Shown here one piece after another: positions 14,562 to 23,377 of a stretch of 35,611 nucleotides of DNA. Source of the DNA: SG8-41 sp964521405 (lineage in GTDB: Bacteria; Pseudomonadota; Gammaproteobacteria; Burkholderiales; SG8-41); contig CAZFRR010000235.1 of assembly GCA_964521405.1 (NCBI GenBank), forward strand, positions 1 through 35,611. The letters are read 5' to 3'. The notes under the pieces were generated by a model that searched no databases, was not told where the DNA came from, and saw only the letters and a program-made list of their open reading frames with translations. The first letter of the stretch is position 1. Each line of letters starts with the position of its first letter. Made by a program: the position numbers and the translations under genes.

Positions 14562-15284
14562 ATGGATATTCGAAAACTGATGCTAAGGCAAACAGGATTC
14601 CTGTTGTTGTTGTTCATCAGCGTGGGCGCGTTGGCCGCCGGCGCGGGCACGGTGACCCACCTGAGCGGAACGCTGTCTGTGCAGCGTCCCGATGGCAGCG
14701 TGCGCATCCTGTCGCAGAAGTCCGAGGTGAATCCAGGCGACGTGCTGACGACCCAGCGCGACAGCTACGCGCAGATCAACTTCACCGACGGCAGCTCGAT
14801 GACGATGCGGCCCAATACCCAGATCAAGGTCGAGCAGTACAATTTCGTGCAGGACCGCCCGCAGGATGACAACTCGTTCCTGCGCCTGCTCAAAGGCGGG
14901 CTGCGCACGGTGACCGGTCTCGTCGGCAAGCGCGGCAACCAGGATGCCTACAAGATCGGCACCAATACCGCGACCATCGGGATTCGAGGTTCTTCGGGCG
15001 ACACCATCGAAAATTCCGGCGGGAACTGCGAAGGCGTGACGCCGGGATGCGAAAAGCTCTCTGCGGGCGTCTATCACACGACCTACACCGGCAGCTACAT
15101 CATGCAGAACGAAAGTGGCACGCAGGTCATCGGCGAAGGGCAGTTTGGCTTCGCCCGCGACCCGAAATCGCCGCCCGTCATCCTGCCGGGTGATCCGGGC
15201 CTGAACGTCAGCCAGTTGCCATTCACGCTGGGCGTGGGTGGGGGGCGTATCCAGGGCCCTGGCCAGGAGTGCGTGGTTCGATAA
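14562..15284 (+). CDS. Periplasmic FecR-domain protein
   Basis: The ATG at 14562, with AAGGAG eight bases upstream, gives 240 residues; an earlier in-frame start at 14538 has no such site. A signal peptide (GFLLLLFISVGALAAGA) precedes a FecR domain of about 100 residues: VTHLSGTLSVQRPDGS, VNPGDVLTTQRDSYAQI, FTDGSSMTMRPNT. The sequence then has TVTGLVGKRG and NTATIGIRGSSGD, typical of stand-alone FecR proteins rather than of iron-siderophore anti-sigma factors, which would carry a cytoplasmic N-terminal domain and a membrane helix. Two cysteines (NCEGVTPGC) may form a disulfide. No sigma factor or TonB receptor is nearby. The neighbours (TpsB translocator, CRP regulator) suggest a role linked to surface exoproteins, which is inference. 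A strong terminator follows. Confidence 0.88.
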   Translation: MDIRKLMLRQTGFLLLLFISVGALAAGAGTVTHLSGTLSVQRPDGSVRILSQKSEVNPGDVLTTQRDSYAQINFTDGSSMTMRPNTQIKVEQYNFVQDRPQDDNSFLRLLKGGLRTVTGLVGKRGNQDAYKIGTNTATIGIRGSSGDTIENSGGNCEGVTPGCEKLSAGVYHTTYTGSYIMQNESGTQVIGEGQFGFARDPKSPPVILPGDPGLNVSQLPFTLGVGGGRIQGPGQECVVR

Positions 15285-15307
15285 TCCTGAGCAACTGTTT
15301 CCCAATC

Positions 15308-15340
15308 ACAAACCCCGCCGAGTGCGGGGTTTGTTTTGTA
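15308..15340 (+). terminator. Rho-independent terminator after the FecR gene
   Basis: The arm at 15308-15318 (ACAAACCCCGC) pairs perfectly with 15324-15334 (GCGGGGTTTGT) around a 5-base loop, and TTTGTA follows. The 11-bp stem and U-rich tail are those of an intrinsic terminator, placed 23 bases after the FecR stop codon. It closes the TpsB-CRP-FecR block before ftsK. Confidence 0.85.
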
Positions 15341-15435
15341 CGTTGCATCGGGCGCTGGGTGCCGGGTGCGGGCGACCTTGGCACAGTCCGGGGTGGTGTT
15401 CAGACCGGGAATACTTACCCCGGGTCCTTTCGATG

Positions 15436-15441
15436 TACAAT
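15436..15441 (+). promoter_or_regulatory. Possible -10 box of ftsK
   Basis: TACAAT (15436-15441) differs from the TATAAT consensus in one base and lies 29 bases before the ftsK ATG, downstream of the terminator that ends the previous unit. No convincing -35 hexamer is seen at 16-18 bases, so the call rests on position and the -10 match. Confidence 0.35.
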
Positions 15442-15470
15442 CAAAAAGTTAACCAGGGTGTTCCCATTTG

Positions 15471-17771
15471 ATGCTGTTGAGCGAGAAAACATCAGCACGG
15501 GCGGCCAAGAACCCGCTGCCGCCCAAGCTGGCTGCGCTGGTCCGGGAGTTCTGGTGGTTCGCGCTGCTGGCGATTGCACTCTACCTCGCTCTCATCTTCT
15601 ATACCTACAATAAGTCCGATCCCGGCTGGTCGCACAGCGCCAGCGTGATGGCTTATCAGAACGCCGGCGGCAGGGTGGGAGCGTGGGTGGCCGACGTCAT
15701 GCTCTATGTATTCGGCCTGTCTGCCTACTGGTGGGTCGTGCTCTGCGCGGTCCTGGTGTGGTGGGGGTTCCGGCGCATCGAGAACTTGCCGGAGCAGGGC
15801 GACCGCCGGTCCTACGCCGTCGTGGCGGTCGGATTTCTAGTGGTGCTGGTCGCGAGCAGCGGCATCGAGGCCATACGCCTCTACAGTCTCAAGGTCGCGC
15901 TGCCGCAGGCGCCCGGCGGAATTCTAGGCGCGGTCGTGGGCGGCTCGCTGGCTCAGGCTCTGGGTTTCACGGGCGCAACGCTCATCCTGCTGGTGCTGCT
16001 GGCGGCGGGACTGAGCCTGTTCTCGGGCGTGTCGTGGCTCACCGTTCTGGAGCGCCTGGGAACCTGGGCGGAGACTGCGTATCTGTTCCTGGTGCAAAAA
16101 TGGCAGGAGAGAGAGGACCGGCGCGCGGGCGCGCAGGCGGTGATCAAGCGCGACGAGGTGGTCGAGGTCAGCAAGAAGAAGCTGGAAGTCCATGAGCCAG
16201 TCCGAATCGAGCCGCCCGCGGTCGAGATTCCCAAATCGGCCCGCGTCGAGCGCGAAAAACAGGTCCCCCTCTTCGAGAACCTGCCCGATTCCCTGCTGCC
16301 CCCGTTAAGCCTGCTCGACGAACCGGAGAAGAGCCACGAGGTATTGAGCACCGAGACGCTCGAGTTCACCTCGCGCCTGATCGAGAAGAAGCTGCTCGAT
16401 TTCGGAGTCGAGGTAAAAGTTGTCGCCGCCTACCCCGGGCCGGTGATTACCCGCTATGAAATCGAGCCCGCCGTCGGCGTGAAGGGCAGCCAGGTCATCA
16501 ATCTCATCAAGGATCTGGCGCGGGCGCTGTCAGTTGTCAGCATACGCGTGATCGAGACCATCCCGGGCAAGAGCCTGATGGGGCTCGAGATCCCCAATCC
16601 GACGCGCCAGATCGTGCGGCTTTCGGAAATCCTGGGCTCCCAGGTCTACGCCGATCTCACATCTCCGCTGACCCTGGCGCTGGGCAAGGACATCGCCGGC
16701 AACGCGGTAGTCGCCGATTTGCAGCGCATGCCGCACCTGCTGATCGCCGGCACGACCGGGTCGGGCAAATCGGTGGGAATCAACGCCATGCTGCTCTCCC
16801 TGGTTTACAAGTCTCCGCCGTCCCAGGTGCGGCTGATCCTGATTGACCCGAAGATGCTCGAGCTCTCGATCTACGAGGGCATTCCGCACTTGCTGGCGCC
16901 GGTGGTTACCGACATGCGCCAGGCCGCGAACGCGCTCAACTGGTGCGTCGCCGAGATGGATCGGCGCTACAAGCTCATGAATGCCCTCGGCGTGCGCAAC
17001 ATGGCGGGGTTCAACCAGAAGGTGCGCGAGGCGGCCAGGGCCAAGAAGCCGATACCCAATCCCCTCTCGCCCCTGCTGGAAAACGCGGAGCCGCTGCACG
17101 AGATGGCATTGATTGTCGTGGTCATCGACGAGCTGGCCGACCTGATGATGGTGGTCGGCAGGAAGCTGGAGGAACTGGTTGCGCGGCTAGCCCAGAAGGC
17201 GCGCGCGGCGGGGGTGCATCTCGTGCTGGCGACTCAACGCCCGTCGGTCGACGTCATTACCGGCCTCATCAAGGCCAATATTCCCACTCGTATCGCGTTC
17301 CAGGTGTCGGCCCGAGTCGACTCGCGCACCATACTCGACCAGATGGGAGCGGAGGCGCTGCTCGGGCAGGGCGACATGCTTTACCTGCCACCCGGAAGCG
17401 GCTTCCCGCAGCGTGTGCACGGGGCATTCGTGGCGGACCACGAGGTGCACAAGGTGGTGGATTACCTCAAGAAGCTCGCCAAGCCGCAGTACGTCGAAAG
17501 CGTGCTGGAGGGGCCCGAGCCGGACGAGGCGGGCGAGGGTGGACTGGAAGGAGGAGACGCGGAGTCGGACCCGCTTTACGACCAGGCGGTTGCCATCGTG
17601 CTGAAGACACGACGCGCCTCGATTTCCCTGGTGCAGCGCCACCTGAGGATCGGCTACAACCGCGCCGCCCGGCTGATCGAGCAGATGGAACGGGCCGGCC
17701 TCGTCTCCACGATGCAAACCAACGGCAACCGCGATGTGCTGGCGCCCTCTGGCGTAACCGAGGAACGCTAG
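15471..17771 (+). CDS. ftsK: DNA translocase FtsK
   Basis: The ATG at 15471 gives 766 residues; a TTG just before it is also in frame. Four membrane segments fill about residues 20-200 (for example FWWFALLAIALYLALIFYTY). A short charged linker follows, then the motor domain with Walker A GTTGSGKS (427-434) and Walker B VVVIDELADL (D553, E554), plus the FtsK signature LVLATQRPSVDVITGLIKANIPTRIAF. The C-terminal gamma winged helix (RRASISLVQRHLRIGYNRAARLIEQME) binds polarity sequences on DNA. FtsK anchors at the septum, pumps chromosomes during division and activates XerCD at dif. The linker is short, as in most FtsK proteins outside the enterics. It heads a tight run with the next three genes. 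Confidence 0.96.
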   Translation: MLLSEKTSARAAKNPLPPKLAALVREFWWFALLAIALYLALIFYTYNKSDPGWSHSASVMAYQNAGGRVGAWVADVMLYVFGLSAYWWVVLCAVLVWWGFRRIENLPEQGDRRSYAVVAVGFLVVLVASSGIEAIRLYSLKVALPQAPGGILGAVVGGSLAQALGFTGATLILLVLLAAGLSLFSGVSWLTVLERLGTWAETAYLFLVQKWQEREDRRAGAQAVIKRDEVVEVSKKKLEVHEPVRIEPPAVEIPKSARVEREKQVPLFENLPDSLLPPLSLLDEPEKSHEVLSTETLEFTSRLIEKKLLDFGVEVKVVAAYPGPVITRYEIEPAVGVKGSQVINLIKDLARALSVVSIRVIETIPGKSLMGLEIPNPTRQIVRLSEILGSQVYADLTSPLTLALGKDIAGNAVVADLQRMPHLLIAGTTGSGKSVGINAMLLSLVYKSPPSQVRLILIDPKMLELSIYEGIPHLLAPVVTDMRQAANALNWCVAEMDRRYKLMNALGVRNMAGFNQKVREAARAKKPIPNPLSPLLENAEPLHEMALIVVVIDELADLMMVVGRKLEELVARLAQKARAAGVHLVLATQRPSVDVITGLIKANIPTRIAFQVSARVDSRTILDQMGAEALLGQGDMLYLPPGSGFPQRVHGAFVADHEVHKVVDYLKKLAKPQYVESVLEGPEPDEAGEGGLEGGDAESDPLYDQAVAIVLKTRRASISLVQRHLRIGYNRAARLIEQMERAGLVSTMQTNGNRDVLAPSGVTEER

Positions 17772-17817
17772 TTTCCGGTTAGAACTTCCGGCGTCATCCA
17801 CTATCCAACTCAGCTTG

Positions 17818-18333
17818 ATGATGATGCGGCCCTTGTCCATGAAAACGCCGGTAGGCTTGATGCTCATCCTGGCGGCGGGCGCGGGTTTTTGCGCCGAGAC
17901 CTACAGGTGGGTGGATGAGAAGGGCGTCGTCACCTATGGCGAGAAGCCTCCGGCCAACCGCCAGGCCAAACCGGTAGACACCAGCCCTGGCGGGGTCATC
18001 GAGACCAGTGGTCAGATCACCCAACGGGTCGAGACTGAAAGACGCCGAGCCGAAGAAGACTCGCAAAAACCGCGGGTCGCCGCGGTGCCAGCTTCACCTG
18101 CCGCGCCGGTGCGCGGCATGGAATTCGATGTCTTTATCCGCCTGCAGCGCGGCATGACCGAGGGCGAGCTGCTGTTGCGCGCCGGCAGGCCCGACTACGA
18201 GAGCCTGGATGGCTTCAGGGTCGACCTCGTGAAGACCTATTATTACTTTCCGACTCCCTCCAATCCCTTCACCACCGTGGTGACGTTGCAGGGCGGCCGG
18301 ATTTACGAGCTCGAACGGGTCAAGAAATTCTGA
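17818..18333 (+). CDS. DUF4124 / BamE(SmpA)-like envelope protein
   Basis: The protein has 171 residues if the ATG at 17818 is used; an ATG at 17839 (MKTPVGLML) would give a cleaner signal peptide, and neither has a clear ribosome binding site. After the signal sequence comes a DUF4124 motif (TYRWVDEKGVVTYGEKPP), then a low-complexity Arg/Glu/Pro/Ala linker. The C-terminal half (from about residue 105) looks like the SmpA/OmlA (BamE) fold: RLQRGMTEGELLLRAGRPDYE, then KTYYYFPTPSNPFTTVVTLQGGRI. It is probably periplasmic; no lipobox is obvious (GFC precedes AE). It overlaps lolA by one base and lies 46 bases after ftsK, so it is co-transcribed with an envelope biogenesis gene. Function unknown. 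Confidence 0.82.
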   Translation: MMMRPLSMKTPVGLMLILAAGAGFCAETYRWVDEKGVVTYGEKPPANRQAKPVDTSPGGVIETSGQITQRVETERRRAEEDSQKPRVAAVPASPAAPVRGMEFDVFIRLQRGMTEGELLLRAGRPDYESLDGFRVDLVKTYYYFPTPSNPFTTVVTLQGGRIYELERVKKF

Positions 18334-18941
18334 TGTCCAAGCTGCTCCTGCTGCTGTTAGTCCTCCTGCCCGGCGTGGCGGGAGCGGCGAGCATCGAAGT
18401 CCTCAAGAATATGCTGGAGCAGACCACCACGGCGCGCGCGCGCTTCGCGCAAATGGTGCTCGACAAGAACCTGAAGCAGCTGCAACAGGCAACCGGCACC
18501 ATGCAGTTCTCCCGGCCGGGAAAATTCCGCTGGGAATACGACAAGCCGTTTGAGCAGACCATCGTCAGCGACGGCACCCGGGTCTGGCTCTACGACAAGG
18601 ATCTCAACCAGGTGACGGTGCGCCGGCTGGACCGGGCGCTGGGCAGCAGCCCGGCGGCTCTCCTTGCCGGCAGCAACGAGATCGAGAAGAGCTATACGCT
18701 GGTCAACCGCGGCAGCCAGGACGGGCTCGACTGGCTCGAGGCGGTGCCCAGGACGCAGGACACGGCGTTCGAGATGGTCCGGCTGGGCTTCGGCAAATCA
18801 GGCCTGGAAGCGATGGAGTTGCGCGACCAGTTCGGCCAGGTCACGGTGATCAAGTTCTCCACCATCGAGCGCAACGCCAAACTGCCGCCGGAGGCGTTCC
18901 GCTTCACGCCGCCCAAGGGGGCGAACGTCATCGGTGAATGA
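18333..18941 (+). CDS. lolA: Outer-membrane lipoprotein carrier protein LolA
   Basis: This 202-residue protein has a signal peptide (KLLLLLLVLLPGVAGA). The mature part has the LolA pattern: early ARARFAQMVLD, GTMQFSRPGKFRWEYDKPFEQTIVSDGTRVWLYDKDLNQVTVR in blocks, and late PPEAFRFTPPKGANVI. LolA takes lipoproteins from LolCDE across the periplasm to the outer membrane. The start overlaps the previous stop (TGATG). The stop overlaps the GTG of rarA by eight bases, so the three genes are translationally coupled. The ftsK-lolA-rarA-serS order is typical of betaproteobacteria. Confidence 0.95.
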   Translation: MSKLLLLLLVLLPGVAGAASIEVLKNMLEQTTTARARFAQMVLDKNLKQLQQATGTMQFSRPGKFRWEYDKPFEQTIVSDGTRVWLYDKDLNQVTVRRLDRALGSSPAALLAGSNEIEKSYTLVNRGSQDGLDWLEAVPRTQDTAFEMVRLGFGKSGLEAMELRDQFGQVTVIKFSTIERNAKLPPEAFRFTPPKGANVIGE

Positions 18942-20250
18942 CCTCTTCACCAAGAGGGATCCGCAGGCCCCGCTCGCCGACCGGCTGCGTCCCCGCACGC
19001 TCGACGAATTCGTAGGCCAGGTGCACCTGCTCGGGCCGGGCAAGCCGCTCAGGCTCGCCTTCGAAGCGGGCAAGCCTCATTCCATGATCCTGTGGGGTTC
19101 ACCGGGCGTCGGCAAGACCACGCTCGCCCGCCTGATGGCCAGGGCGTTCGATGCCGAGTTCATCGCGATTTCCGCGGTGCTCTCGGGAGTGAAGGAAATT
19201 CGCGACGCCGTGGCCCGGGCCGAGCACGTCCTGCAGCAGTCCGGGCGCAACACCATCCTGTTCGTGGATGAAGTGCACCGTTTCAACAAGGCGCAGCAGG
19301 ACGCGTTTTTGCCGCACGTCGAGCGGGGCCTCCTTACCTTCATCGGCGCCACCACCGAGAATCCTTCGTTCGAGGTGAATGGCGCGTTGTTGTCGCGGGC
19401 AGCGGTCTACGTCCTGCAGCCTCTCACGGAAGCTGACCTGGGGCAGTTGCTCGAGCGCGCGCGGAAAGATGCCCTGAACGGGCTCGAATTCGCGCCTGAA
19501 GCGAAAGCGCTTCTGATCGCATCAGCCGATGGCGATGCCCGGCGGCTCTACAACATGCTCGAGCAGATCGGCATCGCGGTTGAAGAGTCGGGGCGGACGG
19601 AAGTGGATGAAGCCTTCGTGCGTGATGCGCTGGCGCAGCGGTTGCGGCGATTCGACAAGGGGGGAGAGCAGTTCTACGACCAGATCTCGGCGCTGCACAA
19701 ATCGGTGCGCGGCTCATCACCCGATGCGGCGCTCTACTGGCTCACCCGCATGCTGGATGGGGGAACCGATCCCCTTTACGTCGGCAGGCGGCTGGTGCGC
19801 ATGGCGATCGAGGATATCGGCCTTGCTGATCCGCGCGCGCTGCGCGTCGCGCTGGCCGCCTGCGAGACCTACGAGCGGCTGGGCTCGCCGGAAGGAGAGC
19901 TCGCGCTGGCGGAAGCGGCGCTCTACATGGCGATCGCGCCCAAGAGCAACGCCGCCTACGTGGCGTACGGCGCGGCACGGGAGCTGGTGCAGAACGACAC
20001 GACGCGGCCGGTGCCCGAGCGCTTGCGCAATGCTCCGACCCGTCTGATGAAGGACCTCGGCTACGGGCGCGGCTATCGCTACGCGCACGACGAGCCGGAT
20101 GCCTATGCGGCAGGGGAGAACTATTTTCCCGATGACATGAAGCAGCCTGAGTTCTACCGCCCTACCGAGCAGGGGCTTGAGGCCCGGATCCGCGAGCATC
20201 TCGGGCGCCTGCGCAAGCTCGATGCCGAGGCCCGTAGCAAGAAAAAGTGA
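18934..20250 (+). CDS. rarA: Replication-associated recombination protein A (AAA+ ATPase)
   Basis: A GTG start inside the lolA 3' end gives 438 residues (MNDLFTKRDPQAPLADRLRPRTLDEFVGQ). Walker A is GSPGVGKT (55-62) and Walker B is LFVDEVHRFNKAQQDAFLP (D112, E113). The sensor-1 segment GATTENPSFEVNGALLSRA and the C-terminal MgsA_C-type tetramerisation region (SALHKSVRGSSPDAALYWLTRML, and late NYFPDDM) are all present. RarA/MgsA acts at stalled replication forks and interacts with SSB. It is the last gene of the ftsK run. A repeat element and a minus-strand Bug gene follow instead of serS directly. Confidence 0.95.
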   Translation: MNDLFTKRDPQAPLADRLRPRTLDEFVGQVHLLGPGKPLRLAFEAGKPHSMILWGSPGVGKTTLARLMARAFDAEFIAISAVLSGVKEIRDAVARAEHVLQQSGRNTILFVDEVHRFNKAQQDAFLPHVERGLLTFIGATTENPSFEVNGALLSRAAVYVLQPLTEADLGQLLERARKDALNGLEFAPEAKALLIASADGDARRLYNMLEQIGIAVEESGRTEVDEAFVRDALAQRLRRFDKGGEQFYDQISALHKSVRGSSPDAALYWLTRMLDGGTDPLYVGRRLVRMAIEDIGLADPRALRVALAACETYERLGSPEGELALAEAALYMAIAPKSNAAYVAYGAARELVQNDTTRPVPERLRNAPTRLMKDLGYGRGYRYAHDEPDAYAAGENYFPDDMKQPEFYRPTEQGLEARIREHLGRLRKLDAEARSKKK

Positions 20251-20277
20251 CCGGTCACTCTGAAAACTGCAATTCAG

Positions 20278-20406
20278 CCACAGAGATCACCGAGAACACA
20301 GAGAGTTTCAAGGAGTTGAGTCAGCACGCCACGCTCACGAGATGGGAAAGGCTTGAATATGACATACGTTCCAGATTTTCCTCTGTGAGCTCTGTGTTCT
20401 CTGTGG
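20278..20406. repeat. Inverted-repeat element with 26-bp CACAGAG-rich ends
   Basis: The arm at 20278-20303 starts CCACAGAGATCACCGAGAAC. The arm at 20381-20406 is its reverse complement with 4 mismatches in 26 positions. Within the arms, CACAGAG-type units recur with a 9-base period. The 77 bases between them have no gene. The element sits in the spacer between rarA and a convergent Bug gene. CACAGAG/CTCTGTG arms of this kind are familiar to me as dispersed non-coding repeats in environmental proteobacteria, resembling small non-autonomous elements, but copy number cannot be judged from this window. Confidence 0.75.
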
Positions 20407-20431
20407 CAAACGCTTTTTCCAGGGTCAGAGG

Positions 20432-21397
20432 TCACTCCGCCTTGATATTGGCGTCCTTGATGACCTTGCCCCATTTGGCGCTTTCCGCTTTCATGAAAGC
20501 GCCGAACTGATCGGGGCTGCTGCCGATGACGTCGGCGCCCATGCCCGCAATCCTCTCTCTGAAGTCGGGTTGCTGCAGCACCTTCGAAATGTCGGCATGA
20601 AGCCGGTTGATCAGCTCGCGCGGCGTGGCGGCAGGCACGGTCATCCCGAACCAGTTGGTAAGTTCATAACCTGGCACGGTTTCGCCGATCGTAGGCACGT
20701 CCGGCAACAGCGGCGAGCGTTTTCCGCCAAGCACCGCCAGCGGGCGCAGCCGGCCGGCCTTGATGTAGGGCAACGACTGCAGCAGGCTGTCGCAGGTGAG
20801 CGATACCTGTCCAGCCAGCAGGTCGACGAAGCTGGGGCCGCTTCCTTTGTACGGGATGTGGACCAGGTTAATCCTGGCCATCGACTTCAACAGCTCCATC
20901 CCGAGATGCGGCGCGCCGCCAGGGCCCGATGAGGAGTAGTTGATCTGGCCGGGATGTGCCTTGGCGAGGGCGATCAGTTCTTTCACGTTCTTCGCGGGCA
21001 GCGAAGGATGGGCGATCATCACGAAATGTACCGCCACGACCTGCATGACTGGGGCCATATCGCGCAGCGGGTCCACCGGCATTTTCGGGTAGAGGTACTG
21101 GTTGGCCGTCAGATTACCAAGCGTGCCGAAGAACACGCTATGGCCATCCGGGGCCGAGCGCGCCGCCACTTCGGTGCCGATGACGCCTGATGCCCCGGGG
21201 CGGTTTTCGATAACGACCGGCTGGTTCCAGATCTCGGTCAGTCTGGGCCCCATGACGCGCGCCACGATGTCGACGCCGCCGCCGGGAGGAAATGCAATGA
21301 TGATGCGAACCGGCTTGGTGGGAAAGGGCTGCGCGCGGGCGTCATGATCGTAGCCAGCGAGCGCCAGAAACAGCAGCAATCCAGTTGCCAACCGCAT
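20432..21397 (-). CDS. Bug-family periplasmic solute-binding receptor
   Basis: This 321-residue protein has a signal peptide (LATGLLLFLALAGYDHDARA, cut before QPFPTKPV). Family blocks in order: VRIIIAFPPGGGVDIVAR, ENRPGASGVIGTEVAA, SAPDGHSV, INYSSSGPGGAPHLGMELL, HIPYKGSGPSFVDLLAGQV, LPDVPTIGETVPGYE, and the C-terminal KWGKVIKDANIKAE. The C-terminus is close to that of the receptor at 1125-2090. It lies on the minus strand between rarA and serS, which are normally neighbours, so it looks like an insertion into a core block, next to the CACAGAG repeat. No tctA or tctB is present and the ligand is unknown. Confidence 0.93.
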   Translation of the reverse strand: MRLATGLLLFLALAGYDHDARAQPFPTKPVRIIIAFPPGGGVDIVARVMGPRLTEIWNQPVVIENRPGASGVIGTEVAARSAPDGHSVFFGTLGNLTANQYLYPKMPVDPLRDMAPVMQVVAVHFVMIAHPSLPAKNVKELIALAKAHPGQINYSSSGPGGAPHLGMELLKSMARINLVHIPYKGSGPSFVDLLAGQVSLTCDSLLQSLPYIKAGRLRPLAVLGGKRSPLLPDVPTIGETVPGYELTNWFGMTVPAATPRELINRLHADISKVLQQPDFRERIAGMGADVIGSSPDQFGAFMKAESAKWGKVIKDANIKAE

Positions 21398-21577
21398 AGT
21401 CAGTTCCCCTTGATGGTGGATGCCGCCGGAGCCGCGGGCCGTGACGCTGCCCGCCGCGCATCAATATTCACGAGTGCGCCGGACTGTACGGCCCGGAAAA
21501 GTGGCATGTCAAGGTCTGGCGGCGCCTGCCAAACTCCGAGATAATGCTTGCGGCCATGACTATGCAATATCTTCCGC

Positions 21578-22927
<1,350 letters not shown>

Positions 22928-22966
22928 GCGTGGTGTCATAGCGCTGTTAGAATCGCGCCTTCGCGC

Positions 22967-23056
22967 GGAGAGGTGGCAGAGTGGTTGAACGCGCCGGTCT
23001 CGAAAACCGGAATACGCGCAAGCGTATCGTGGGTTCGAATCCCACCCTCTCCGCCA
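22967..23056 (+). tRNA. tRNA-Ser (anticodon CGA)
   Basis: A 90-base class II tRNA with an encoded CCA end. The acceptor stem GGAGAGG (22967-22973) pairs with CCTCTCC before GCCA. The anticodon stem CCGGT/ACCGG encloses the loop CTCGAAA, giving anticodon CGA, which reads UCG. The long variable arm (TACGC GCAA GCGTA) and the T arm GTGGG TTCGAAT CCCAC are typical of tRNA-Ser. It lies directly after serS and before an all-plus-strand catabolic cluster. Confidence 0.97.
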
Positions 23057-23304
23057 ATCAAGTCAAGTAAGTTCCTGATACGCTTATCCATCCCCCCGAG
23101 GCATCAGGTCTTACCCACACTTCTACCCATATTCGGGCACGCATAGCGTCCAGGTCATCCTTGGGCAGTGTCCTCGGCCCGCCGCGCTGCATCGCGTCGG
23201 GCGTTCATCGAATGGTGCCGATACGGCTCGCCTTTGCGCCACACGCGATTACAGCGCCAGCCAAGCTCGCGTAGTGCGATGCGGCGGAAGTCTGCGGTCA
23301 GGAT

Positions 23305-23333
23305 TTGACGATGAACACATGAGTGTATACAGT
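23305..23333 (+). promoter_or_regulatory. Likely sigma70 promoter of the catabolic cluster
   Basis: TTGACG (23305-23310) matches the -35 consensus in five of six bases. TACAGT (23328-23333) follows at a 17-base spacing as a moderate -10 (four of six). The ATG of the MmgE/PrpD gene is 44 bases further on. The -10 region overlaps the palindrome TGTATACA. Confidence 0.45.
23324..23331. promoter_or_regulatory. TGTATACA palindrome, candidate GntR/FCD operator
   Basis: A perfect 8-bp palindrome, TGTATACA, overlaps the putative -10 box. Operators of FCD-type GntR regulators often centre on TNGTNNNACNA or TTGTATACAA. A GntR/FCD regulator is encoded in the same cluster at 27303, so repression at this site is a natural model. 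It remains an inference. Confidence 0.45.
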
Positions 23334-23377
23334 TAGTGCAATTCGTTTTTTGACAGAAACCGGCGGCTTCCTGTTGC

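Larger units (their letters stand above)
23057..23377. other. Intergenic region after tRNA-Ser with coding-like remnants
   Basis: These 321 bases hold no convincing intact gene. On the minus strand, two frames carry protein-like stretches that do not join: one reads DFRRIALRELGWRCNRVWRK (within 23230-23320), and another, shifted by one base, reads GGPRTLPKDDLDAMRARIWV (within 23120-23195). Codon choice in both is GC3-rich, as in real genes here. This may be the remnant of a small gene broken by a frameshift next to the tRNA, or chance. The right end holds the promoter of the MmgE/PrpD gene. Confidence 0.35.
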
